A stretch of 53,420 nucleotides of DNA. Origin: an uncultured Acidimicrobiaceae bacterium. Its GTDB lineage: Bacteria > Actinomycetota > Acidimicrobiia > Spongiisociales > UBA5794. Where the stretch lies: positions 1 through 53,420 of the forward strand of contig CAMYMC010000006.1 of NCBI GenBank assembly GCA_947259365.1, written 5' to 3'. Shown piece after piece: positions 16,733-24,188 of the stretch. The translations under genes were made by a program, and so were the position numbers. The notes below the pieces were generated by a model, which saw only the letters and a list, made by a program, of their open reading frames with translations, made no database searches and had not been told where the DNA came from. Each line of letters starts with the position of its first letter. Positions within the stretch are counted from its first letter, which is position 1.

Positions 16733-17983
16733 TCACGTCCGCTCGAGGATCGTGACGACGCACGCCGCCTCGTCGAAGCCCATGATGCCGCCGCCGTTCT
16801 CGGCGAGGGCGAGCTCGGCGCCGTCGACCTGACGGGGCCCGGCCTCGGCGCGGAGCTGGATGACGAGCTCGCCGAGCATCGAGATACCGGTGGCACCGAT
16901 CGGGTGACCCTTCGAGACGAGCCCTCCCGACGTGTTGAGGGGCACGGAGCCACCGAGATGGGTGGCCCCGCTCTCGATGAAGCGCCCACCCTCGCCCTCG
17001 TCGCAGAACCCCATCATCTCGCTCTGGAGGATCTCCGAGAATGTGGTGGCGTCGTGGACCTCGGCGACGTCGATGTCACCAGGGTCGACGCCGGCCGCCG
17101 CGTAGGCGCGTCGGGCCGCCACCGCCGTCATCGATGCGTCGTCGAGGTCCCGGTACCGCCCGCTGCTCATCGCGCACGCCCGCACCCGCACCGCACGGTC
17201 TTGCACCTCCGGCGGACACGAGCGGAGGTATTCGGGGGAGCAGAGGAGCAGCCCGGCGCCGCCGTCACCGATCGGGGAGCACATCGAGCGGGTGAGAGGA
17301 TACGAGACGAGTCGATCTTCGAGCACCTCCTCCGGGGTCATCCTGAACCGGTACTGCGCCCTCGGGTTGTCTGCGCCGAACGTGTGCGTCTTGGCGGCGG
17401 CGACGGCGAGCTGGCGCTGGGTGGTGCCGTACTTCGCCATGTGGTAGGTCGCCTGGGTGGCGTACGTATCCATGAACATCGAGCGGTTCCCGGCGAAGGT
17501 GAGCTCCTTGCCCGCCTTCGTCGCGGCGGCCGTGTAGTACTCCCGCCAGTCGTCTGGGTCGAGCTGATCGATGCCCCCTTCGAGGACCGCGAACCTGTCG
17601 ACTCCCGGCCGCTCGTCGACGAGCTTCTCGACGCCGAGCGCAAGGCTCGTGTGGGCGGCGCCCGAGGAGACGTCGCGAAATGCCCCGAGCACTGCTGTCG
17701 CCCCTGAGGCGCATCCGTTCTCGACGTTGATGATGGGAGCGAACATCGGGTACTCGCCCGACTCGATGAGCGGGGTGAGGCAGACCTGACCGCGGATGCC
17801 GCCCTGGCCCACCGAGTACATCCCGTAGTTGCTGAACCACGTCGAGACGACCTCGGCGCCGTCCTCCATGCCCGCATCCGCGAGCGTTCCCCGGTAGACC
17901 TCGGTCGTGAGGTCCTTGTACGAGATCTCCGGCTTCTTGCCGAACGTGGTCGAGTACGCACCGATGACGTATGCGTCGTTCAC
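16733..17983 (-). CDS. SCP-x/acetyl-CoA acetyltransferase-like thiolase
   Basis: A 416-residue thiolase of the SCP2/SCP-x-like group. The nucleophile is Cys91 in VENGCASGATAV. The C-terminal half has the EVHDATTFSE and LNTSGGLVSKGHPIGATG motifs, with the catalytic His in GHPIGATG. The usual second Cys region is replaced by LALAENGGGIMG, as in SCP-x thiolases. These often need a DUF35 partner, which is not in view. It follows the mutase large subunit by 24 bases, suggesting that its acyl-CoA substrate is linked to the rearrangement product. Confidence 0.93.
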   Translation of the reverse strand: MNDAYVIGAYSTTFGKKPEISYKDLTTEVYRGTLADAGMEDGAEVVSTWFSNYGMYSVGQGGIRGQVCLTPLIESGEYPMFAPIINVENGCASGATAVLGAFRDVSSGAAHTSLALGVEKLVDERPGVDRFAVLEGGIDQLDPDDWREYYTAAATKAGKELTFAGNRSMFMDTYATQATYHMAKYGTTQRQLAVAAAKTHTFGADNPRAQYRFRMTPEEVLEDRLVSYPLTRSMCSPIGDGGAGLLLCSPEYLRSCPPEVQDRAVRVRACAMSSGRYRDLDDASMTAVAARRAYAAAGVDPGDIDVAEVHDATTFSEILQSEMMGFCDEGEGGRFIESGATHLGGSVPLNTSGGLVSKGHPIGATGISMLGELVIQLRAEAGPRQVDGAELALAENGGGIMGFDEAACVVTILERT

Positions 17984-18007
17984 GGCAGGTCCTTTCTCGA
18001 TCGCATG

Positions 18008-19693
18008 TCAGGACGCCCTCACGAGTGGGTGGCCGAACCCGAGCTCTTCGCGGAGACACCCGATGATCTCGCCGTGGGTGATGCCGGCCGCCGCCGCATC
18101 CACGACCGCGGCGAAGACGTTCGACCCCGGGTCGTTGGCAGCGCGGGAGAGGTCGCCGAGCCGTTTGCGCACTTCGCCGGCGGAACGGCTCCGTTTGTAG
18201 TCGACGAATGCGGCGACGTGGGCGGCCATCGCCTCCGGATCGGGACGGCGGGTCGGCGGGACCGGATCGTCCTCGTCGCCCTCGACGACGTACCGGTTGA
18301 CCCCGACGACCGTCTCGGCGCCGTCTTCGATGCGCATGGCGTGCTCGTGCGACGAGTCGCCGATGAGGTCCTGGACGAGCCCGGCCTCGGCGGCGGCGTA
18401 CATCCCCCCGGTGTCGTCGATGCGCTCGATGACGGCGAGGATCTCGGACTCCATCTCGTCCGTGAGGGTCTCGACGTAGTAGGACCCGGCGAGCGGGTCG
18501 ATGACGTCGCAGAGGTGCGCCTCCTCACGCAGGATGTTCTGGGTCGCCACCGCGATGCGGGCTGCCTCCTCGGACGGGGTGGCGATCGCCTCGTCATAGG
18601 CGTCGGTGTGGAGGCTCTGCAGGCCTCCGAAGATGCCGGCCATCGCCTGGGCGGTGACCCTGGCGATGTTGTTGAGCGGCTGCTGGCGGGTGAGGTCGAC
18701 GCCCGACGTCTGCCCGTGGAACTTGAATCGCCAGGAGCGAGGATCGGTCGCCCCGAGCCGCTCCCGGGCCAGTCGCGCCCAGACCCGCCTTCCGGCGCGG
18801 AACTTCGCCACCTCCTCGAAGAACGAGATCGAGATGTCGAAGAAGAACGTGAGCCGGCGCAGGACGGCGTCGAGGTCGAGCCCGGCGGCGGCGCAGTCTT
18901 CGGCGTGCTGGAGGGCGGTCGAGAGGGTGAAGCCCATCGCCTCGGCCGGGGTGGCCCCCGCCTGCTGCATGTGCTGGCCGACCACCGAGATGGGGTTCCA
19001 CCTCGGCACACGCTCGGTGCAGAACGCGACATGGTCGACGAACACCCGCCGCGAGCCCGCCAGGGAGAGCCGGTAGAACATGTGGTTGGCGATGAAGTGG
19101 CTGAGGTAGTCGGACTGGTTCGACGTGCCAGTGATCGAATCCCAGCCGATCCCGCGCCGGGTCGCGACGCCGAGGAGAAAGGCGAGGAGCGTGAATGGGG
19201 ACGGGTCGTTCATCGCCGTCGAGATCTCGCCGATGCCGACCCCGGCGAGGGCCTCGTCCATGTCGTCGACGGTGTTGACGACGGTGCCACACGTGCCGAG
19301 GAGCGGGAGTGGGACCTCGTCGCAGTCCACACCGCGGAACCCGGAGTTGCAGGGGATGAGGCTGATCGCGGTCGTCCCGGCATCGAGGAGCGCCCGGACC
19401 CTGGTGTTGTAGTCGGCGGGGGTGCCGAGACCAATGAGCTGACGCTGGCTCCATGTCCGGCCGCGATACATCGTCGGGTAGATCCCCCGGGTGAACGGGT
19501 ATTGGCCCGGCATGGCGAGCTGCTCGTCGTAGCCGGAGCCGTCCCAGTCCACCGGCGTGTAGATCGGCTTCACCTCGATCCGGGACCGGTTCCGGACGGT
19601 CGGTGCATCGGGAAGAGCCTCGTCGTAGGCGGCCCGCCAGTCCTCCTCCCCGGCGGGACGGGGCGGGCCCGCGGTCTCTGTCGTCTCGCTCAT
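18008..19693 (-). CDS. B12-dependent acyl-CoA mutase, large subunit
   Basis: A 561-residue catalytic subunit of the methylmalonyl-CoA mutase family, lacking the B12-binding domain, which is the next gene upstream. It contains [51 protein letters not shown] and [20 protein letters not shown], all family hallmarks, including the His of GQHMQQ. The usual FDLPTQMG loop is replaced by [10 protein letters not shown], so the substrate pocket is altered. The substrate may be a branched or hydroxylated acyl-CoA. GGAGG precedes the ATG, and the start overlaps the small-subunit stop by 4 bases. Confidence 0.93.
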   Translation of the reverse strand: MSETTETAGPPRPAGEEDWRAAYDEALPDAPTVRNRSRIEVKPIYTPVDWDGSGYDEQLAMPGQYPFTRGIYPTMYRGRTWSQRQLIGLGTPADYNTRVRALLDAGTTAISLIPCNSGFRGVDCDEVPLPLLGTCGTVVNTVDDMDEALAGVGIGEISTAMNDPSPFTLLAFLLGVATRRGIGWDSITGTSNQSDYLSHFIANHMFYRLSLAGSRRVFVDHVAFCTERVPRWNPISVVGQHMQQAGATPAEAMGFTLSTALQHAEDCAAAGLDLDAVLRRLTFFFDISISFFEEVAKFRAGRRVWARLARERLGATDPRSWRFKFHGQTSGVDLTRQQPLNNIARVTAQAMAGIFGGLQSLHTDAYDEAIATPSEEAARIAVATQNILREEAHLCDVIDPLAGSYYVETLTDEMESEILAVIERIDDTGGMYAAAEAGLVQDLIGDSSHEHAMRIEDGAETVVGVNRYVVEGDEDDPVPPTRRPDPEAMAAHVAAFVDYKRSRSAGEVRKRLGDLSRAANDPGSNVFAAVVDAAAAGITHGEIIGCLREELGFGHPLVRAS

Positions 19694-20103
19694 GTGCTCA
19701 CCCTCCGCCTTGCTGTTGCGGCCTCACGCACCGCGGCGACGATCTCGGCCCGGGACGCCCCCGGCCCGAGCACGGCGTGCACCCCGGCCTCGACGAGCGC
19801 CGGCTGCTCGTCGTCCGGGACGATGCCGCCGACGACGACGCCGACGGCTCCGAGCCCGGCGGCGCGAAGCCGCTCCATGAGCGCCGGGACGATGAGGTGG
19901 TCGGTAGCGAGGCTCGAGATGCCGATGACGTCGACGTCTTCTTCGATAGCGACCTCCACGACCGACTCCACCGTCTGCCACGGCGCCGTATAGACGACCT
20001 CCATGGCGGCGTCGCGCAGCATTCGCGCAACGAGCCGGCTTCCCCGGTCGTGCCCGTCGAGACCGAGCTTCGTCACGAGAACGCGAACCGGCTCTGCGCT
20101 CAC
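19690..20103 (-). CDS. B12-binding small subunit of acyl-CoA mutase
   Basis: A 137-residue cobalamin-binding protein. The lower-ligand motif LDGHDRG places His18 as cobalt ligand, followed by [12 protein letters not shown] and [12 protein letters not shown], the other conserved loops of the domain. It pairs with the large subunit to form an isobutyryl- or hydroxyisobutyryl-type mutase. It overlaps both neighbours by 4 bases, so the TetR gene, small subunit and large subunit are translationally coupled. Confidence 0.95.
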   Translation of the reverse strand: MSAEPVRVLVTKLGLDGHDRGSRLVARMLRDAAMEVVYTAPWQTVESVVEVAIEEDVDVIGISSLATDHLIVPALMERLRAAGLGAVGVVVGGIVPDDEQPALVEAGVHAVLGPGASRAEIVAAVREAATARRRVST

Positions 20104-20699
20104 GAGGCCCCCGCTGGCTCCGAGGAACGGTCACTCGCCTCAGAACCGCGTAGCACCCGGACGAGCTCTGCGGCGATGTCCACCGGCCGACGGCTCCCGG
20201 GATGGAACCACACCTTGGCGTGGTTGGCCGCCCCCAGCATGAAGAGACGGAACAGGGCCGGATCGACACCGAGGTCTCCGTCGAGATCGGCGACGAGCTC
20301 CCGGAACCGATCCTCGTGCCGGTCGCGAGCGTCGCGTAGCCGCGCCGCCGCCTCGGGGACGTCGGAGGGCAGCACCGAGAGGAGGACGCGGGCATACGCC
20401 GAGGCCTCCAGGATCGCCGTGAGGTGACCGCCGAGTGCTGCCTCGAGACGATCCCAGGGGTCTACTTTGCCCTCGAGGGCGGCGTCGACGGCGCCCCCGA
20501 CGCGCTCGACGCCTTCGTCGTACACCGCGAGGAGAAGGTCGGCCTTGGAGGGGAAGTGGTAATAGACGCTGCCGGGAAGCATCCCGGCAGCGTCGCCGAT
20601 CTCGCGAATCGTCGTCTTGTGATAGCCAGCGTCGGCGAATCTCACGGCGGCAGCATCGAGAAGCTCGGCAGACCGGTTGTTCTCGTACGTACGGGTCAC
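20100..20699 (-). CDS. TetR-family repressor of the mutase operon
   Basis: A 199-residue TetR regulator. The HTH is in AELLDAAAVRFADAGYHKTT, IREIGDAAGMLPGSVYYHF and SKADLLLAVYDEG, with a divergent ligand-binding domain. I chose the GTG at 20699 (TRTYENNRSAEL), since a start at 20723 would place the operator inside the coding sequence. It is first in the mutase-thiolase operon, which suggests autoregulation by an acyl-CoA ligand, as in PsrA/LiuR-like regulators. Leaderless or weak initiation is likely, because no good ribosome binding site precedes it. Confidence 0.88.
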   Translation of the reverse strand: MTRTYENNRSAELLDAAAVRFADAGYHKTTIREIGDAAGMLPGSVYYHFPSKADLLLAVYDEGVERVGGAVDAALEGKVDPWDRLEAALGGHLTAILEASAYARVLLSVLPSDVPEAAARLRDARDRHEDRFRELVADLDGDLGVDPALFRLFMLGAANHAKVWFHPGSRRPVDIAAELVRVLRGSEASDRSSEPAGAS

Positions 20700-20716
20700 C
20701 CCTCGAGCATGAATAC

Positions 20717-20730
20717 CAAACAACCGTTTG
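20717..20730. promoter_or_regulatory. PsrA-like TetR operator CAAAC-N4-GTTTG
   Basis: A perfect 5-bp inverted repeat CAAAC(AACC)GTTTG lies 18 bases upstream of the TetR start. On the minus strand it overlaps a TTGACA box (20734-20729), so a bound repressor would block the -35 region. The pattern matches the G/CAAAC-N2-4-GTTTG/C box of PsrA-type TetR regulators of acyl-CoA metabolism. Confidence 0.6.
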
Positions 20731-20808
20731 TCAAGTCTTCCCGGCGTACGACGACGACCGACGAGGGGCGCCCGACAGCGAGAAACCTGCTCGATGCCGA
20801 GGCGGACC

Positions 20809-21861
20809 TCAGCGGGCGCTGCCCCGCCCGGCGCGGCTCGCCGCGATCACCATGGCGAGGACCGGCAGCAAGGCGGCGAGGACGACTGCGATCACCACCC
20901 ACGGGATCTCGGTCTCCGTGTCACCCGCCGGCGCCGCCACCACGGTGTCGTCTGGCGGCTCGGGCGGAGGCGGCGCGACAACGGGGCCGACGTCGAGTTG
21001 GATGAACTGCGCGATCGACTTGAGACCGTTCCGGTCGCCCGACCCTCCGTCCCACACGGCGAACGCGACCTGGGTCGACGATCCCGGGGTGAACCCGGCG
21101 AGGCCGTCGGCGGCCGCCTGCAGCGGACGGCCGAAGACGACCCGCCATGTCCCGTCACGCCACTCTCCGGAGCCCTCGACGTCCTGGATGGCCGCGCTCG
21201 TGAGGGTGCCGAAGCCCGCGGCGACGAGGTTCTCGACCGACGAGGCATGCGTTCGTTGCGCCAGGGGGTTCCCGACGTACCCGGCCGGGTTGAAGAGCGG
21301 ATCGTCGGCGTTGGGGTACACGTCGGCGTAGGTATCGGGGTACCTCGTGGCGGAAGTGGCGAAGCCCTCGTCGATGTCGTGCTGCCAGACGGCCTTCCAC
21401 TGCCAGATGTTCACCGGCTCGTCCTCGGATCCCATCGTGTAGGGGGGGGTCGAGCCGGGGATCGCCGGGAACTGGAGCGCGGCGGCGTCGGAGAACGCTT
21501 CGGTGGCGTTCACCTCGGCCTCCGCCGCCGGGTCGCTCCACTCGAGCGACAGGTAGATGCGCTCATCGTCGAAGAGTGCCCGCACGACGACCCCGTCGAC
21601 CACCCCGCCTCCAAACGGGGGCACGAGGTTCTGCACCGACAGCGGCACCTCGCGGGCCGGAGCGCCGTCCCACACGCCCGACCACGGATCGTCCGCAGGC
21701 ACCGGAGCTGTCGTCCGGGCCGCCTCGAGCGTGACGAGCTGGGAGCGGAGCGGTGCGATGCCGAGCACCCCGATGAGCACACCGGCGGTGACGACGACGA
21801 ACAAGGCGGCGGGGCCGCGGACGCGGCTCCTCGTCGACTCAGCGCGTGACCACTGGTGCAT
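20809..21861 (-). CDS. NXR/ethylbenzene-dehydrogenase-like haem-b gamma subunit
   Basis: A 350-residue protein with an N-terminal hydrophobic segment (PAALFVVVTAGVLIGVLG), an ethylbenzene-dehydrogenase-like haem-binding domain (EB_dh), and a C-terminal helix (VVIAVVLAALLPVLAMVIAA) ending in Arg-rich residues. The EB_dh domain shows VSLSVQ-like strands (AREVPLSVQNLVPP), DDERIYLSLEWSD, IWQWKAVWQ and NPLAQRTHASSVENLVAAGF. Gamma subunits of type II DMSO reductases transfer electrons by a b-type haem. Two membrane anchors would tether it to the outer face. It overlaps the chaperone gene by 23 bases and has AGGAGG 7-9 bases before the ATG. Confidence 0.87.
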   Translation of the reverse strand: MHQWSRAESTRSRVRGPAALFVVVTAGVLIGVLGIAPLRSQLVTLEAARTTAPVPADDPWSGVWDGAPAREVPLSVQNLVPPFGGGVVDGVVVRALFDDERIYLSLEWSDPAAEAEVNATEAFSDAAALQFPAIPGSTPPYTMGSEDEPVNIWQWKAVWQHDIDEGFATSATRYPDTYADVYPNADDPLFNPAGYVGNPLAQRTHASSVENLVAAGFGTLTSAAIQDVEGSGEWRDGTWRVVFGRPLQAAADGLAGFTPGSSTQVAFAVWDGGSGDRNGLKSIAQFIQLDVGPVVAPPPPEPPDDTVVAAPAGDTETEIPWVVIAVVLAALLPVLAMVIAASRAGRGSAR

Positions 21862-22630
21862 GGGCAGCCTCCTCACCCACCTGGGGCGGATCGATGGCGA
21901 TCGGTGCGATCGTCTCGTCGATCGGACATGTGAACTCGCCGGGCTCGTCGGCGATGAGCACCGGCTCGGCGCGGAAGCGCTCGATGGTCCCGAGCCGAAG
22001 GTACGCCTCCTCGCGCGCCGCGAACGCCCGCAGCAGGCGGGCCGCGGCTGCGTAGAACGTCCCCCGCCCGGCCACGGCGATGCGCCCGGCGATGACCGGC
22101 GCCCACCGCCCGAGGTGGTCGCGTACGAAGGACCGCTGCGCGTCTCGGCACACGGCCACGTGCTCGCGCTCCCCCTCCTCCCGAGCCCGGGCCTCCTTGA
22201 GCGACACGAGGTAGAGGAACTCGAGCTCGACGGCGAGATGATCGGGTCGTTCCCCTCCCCCTTCCACGCCGAACGCCCGGTAGAAGCCGGCGATGTCGGC
22301 CTGGTGCTGGGTCTGCTGGAAGATGTGGCTGGCGCTGAACGCCGTCTCGTACAGTGGGCAATCGGCGCTGTACGACAGCGTGAACGAGCGCTGGTAGGCA
22401 GACTCCAGCTCGCGGTGCGACAGCCCGGCGGCCATGCCGGCCACCTTCGCGGCCGCAGCCCGCGTCCGGGAATCGATGAGTCCCGCCCCCACCGCCGCCA
22501 CGTCGGCAGCGGCCCGGAGAGCGGTGACCGTCTCCGGTGTCGGGTAGGCGAAAGCAAGGGCGAGCAGCCGGTAGACGGCGGCCCTGGCGAGGGCTCGCTC
22601 CTCGGCGGTGGCTCGTGGCGTCGTTTCCAT
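21839..22630 (-). CDS. TorD/NarJ-like assembly chaperone (delta subunit)
   Basis: A 263-residue all-helical chaperone of the TorD/DmsD/NarJ superfamily. The signature is ERPDHLAVELEFLYLVSLKE (about residues 127-146), with the earlier YRLLALAFAYPTPETVTAL start and LESAYQRSFTLSYSADCPLY. These proteins bind the Tat signal of the molybdoenzyme subunit and assist Mo-bis-MGD insertion. The C-terminal EFTCPIDET is unusual for the family. It lies between the beta and gamma genes, as in the ddh, ebd and clr type clusters. It is cytoplasmic. Confidence 0.87.
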   Translation of the reverse strand: METTPRATAEERALARAAVYRLLALAFAYPTPETVTALRAAADVAAVGAGLIDSRTRAAAAKVAGMAAGLSHRELESAYQRSFTLSYSADCPLYETAFSASHIFQQTQHQADIAGFYRAFGVEGGGERPDHLAVELEFLYLVSLKEARAREEGEREHVAVCRDAQRSFVRDHLGRWAPVIAGRIAVAGRGTFYAAAARLLRAFAAREEAYLRLGTIERFRAEPVLIADEPGEFTCPIDETIAPIAIDPPQVGEEAAHAPVVTR

Positions 22631-22636
22631 CGTCCC

Positions 22637-23869
22637 TCAGATCGTGTTGAGGTACTGCGCGGGCCGCTCGTATTGCGGCTCCCGGACGTTGACCCGGACG
22701 ACCTCCTCCCCGTCCTTCCCGTAGCCGACGACGGTGTCGTCGAAGATCTCGAGGGGCCGCCCGCCGACGTTGATCTCGGCGACCTTGGGTCCCTCGACGA
22801 CCTCGAACGAGAAGATGATCGACTGGGTCACCCGGAAGAGCTGGAGCACGGCCTGGGCCCGGCGCGAGGGCCGCTCGTAAGCGGCGACGGCGTCGTCGAC
22901 ACCGGGCCCGAACATCTGCCGCAGGTACTGCCGGGGCACCCAGCGCGGCGGGATGTAGTAGACGTTCGGCGATGTCCCGAACTGGGGGTAGAGCGGCATC
23001 GCCATCGGCTCCTCACGGATGAGGTAGTACAGGGGGTTGTCCGGTGCCTGCACCCACGTCCCGTCAGGTGCGACCTCGACGAGGCCCTGGAGGCGGATCT
23101 GGCCCGGGCAGACGGCCATGCAGCGCGTCTCCATCGGCCGGCCCTCGGTGATCGGATCGGACCCCTCGACCCGGGGATAGCAGGCGATGCACTTCTCCGA
23201 AGTCCGCGAGTCGGGGCGGTACATCGACTTCTTGTAGGGGCACTGCTCGACGCACTTGCGATAGCCCCGGCACCGCGCCTGGTCGATGAGCACGATCCCG
23301 TCCTCGGGACGCTTGTAGATGGCGTTGCGCGGGCACGCCGAAAGGCAGGCCGGGTAGGCGCAGTGGTTGCAGATCCGCTGCAAGTAGAAGAACCACGTGC
23401 GGTGCTCCGGCAGGCTCACCCCGTCGGACAGTGCCGCCTTCGCCACCGGCGAGTCCTCGTGGATGTTCGGCGAGCCCCACTCCTCGTCGGAGGGAAGGTA
23501 ACCCACGGCCTGCTGGCCGAGCGAAGCCGCCTCGAAGATCGTCCGGCCCCCGTAGACACCGTAGGGCGCCTCCGCCGCCGGAGCGCCTCCCCAGGTCTGC
23601 CCACCCGGGTTGGCCCGTTCGAGCAGCTCGAGCGTCTTGACGTCCCAGTGCTGCGGGTAGCCGCCGTACGGCTTCGTCTCGACGTTGTTCCACCACATGT
23701 CCTCCTGGCCGGCCGAGAACGTCCAGGTCGACTTGCAGGCCATCGTGCAGGTCTGGCATGCAATGCAGCGGTTGATGTTGAAGATGGCGACGAACTGCCT
23801 CTCGGGCGCCGCCTGGTCGAAGCGGTACGTCATCTCCCGGCCGAGCTGCCAGTTGTAGACGGACGCCAT
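22637..23869 (-). CDS. nxrB: NXR-like Fe-S beta subunit
   Basis: A 410-residue iron-sulfur protein that closely resembles nitrite oxidoreductase NxrB of Nitrospira: it starts MASVYNWQLGREMTYRF and has MWWNNVETKPYGGYP, CNHCAYPACLSACP, CRGYRKCVEQCPYKK, EKCIACYPRVEG and MFGPGVDDAV. The ligands are C35/C38/C41/C45, C167/C170/C175/C179, C200/C206/C210 (Tyr203 replacing Cys, as expected for a 3Fe-4S site), and C227/C230/C250/C254. It has no signal, so it is exported with the Tat-tagged alpha subunit. Only one base separates it from the preceding 105-aa gene. Confidence 0.93.
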   Translation of the reverse strand: MASVYNWQLGREMTYRFDQAAPERQFVAIFNINRCIACQTCTMACKSTWTFSAGQEDMWWNNVETKPYGGYPQHWDVKTLELLERANPGGQTWGGAPAAEAPYGVYGGRTIFEAASLGQQAVGYLPSDEEWGSPNIHEDSPVAKAALSDGVSLPEHRTWFFYLQRICNHCAYPACLSACPRNAIYKRPEDGIVLIDQARCRGYRKCVEQCPYKKSMYRPDSRTSEKCIACYPRVEGSDPITEGRPMETRCMAVCPGQIRLQGLVEVAPDGTWVQAPDNPLYYLIREEPMAMPLYPQFGTSPNVYYIPPRWVPRQYLRQMFGPGVDDAVAAYERPSRRAQAVLQLFRVTQSIIFSFEVVEGPKVAEINVGGRPLEIFDDTVVGYGKDGEEVVRVNVREPQYERPAQYLNTI

Positions 23870-23870
23870 C

Positions 23871-24188
23871 TCAACCCACCTCCGGCTCGTGGTGTTGCCG
23901 GGCGGGGCCCAGCACGTCGTCGATGAGGGCCGAGACGAACTCGGGCCCCCGCTGCAGGTATACGGCGTGTGCCGCGACGTAGCGCGGAGTGCGGAACATC
24001 CGCTCCAGCCGCTGCCGCGACCACCCCATGAGGGCGAACTCCTCGACGAGGACGCGCGCCATCAGGCCCATGCCGTCGTGTCCCGGAGTGGGGATGCCGA
24101 CGGCGGTCGCCAGGAAGGGATCGGTCGGCTCCGCCCCCTTCATCGCCCCGGACTCGATCCTGATGTCGAGGGGGATTCGCCGCGTCAT
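23871..24188 (-). CDS. Unrecognised 105-aa protein within nxr-like operon
   Basis: A 105-residue protein translated from an ATG that overlaps the alpha subunit stop by 4 bases and ends one base before the beta subunit gene. The position makes co-translation nearly certain. I recognise no family. It contains GIPTPGHDGMGLMARVLVEE, then FALMGWSRQRLERMFRTPRY and AAHAVYLQRGPEFVSALIDD, mostly amphipathic helices, and no Cys. It may be an assembly factor or a structural subunit of the enzyme. Confidence 0.87.
   Translation of the reverse strand: MTRRIPLDIRIESGAMKGAEPTDPFLATAVGIPTPGHDGMGLMARVLVEEFALMGWSRQRLERMFRTPRYVAAHAVYLQRGPEFVSALIDDVLGPARQHHEPEVG

Noticed and set aside
18005..19993. A 662-codon plus-strand frame opposite the mutase large subunit
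   Set aside because: It is antisense to a well-supported enzyme gene, with no domain and Arg/Gly/Asp-rich composition typical of shadow frames.
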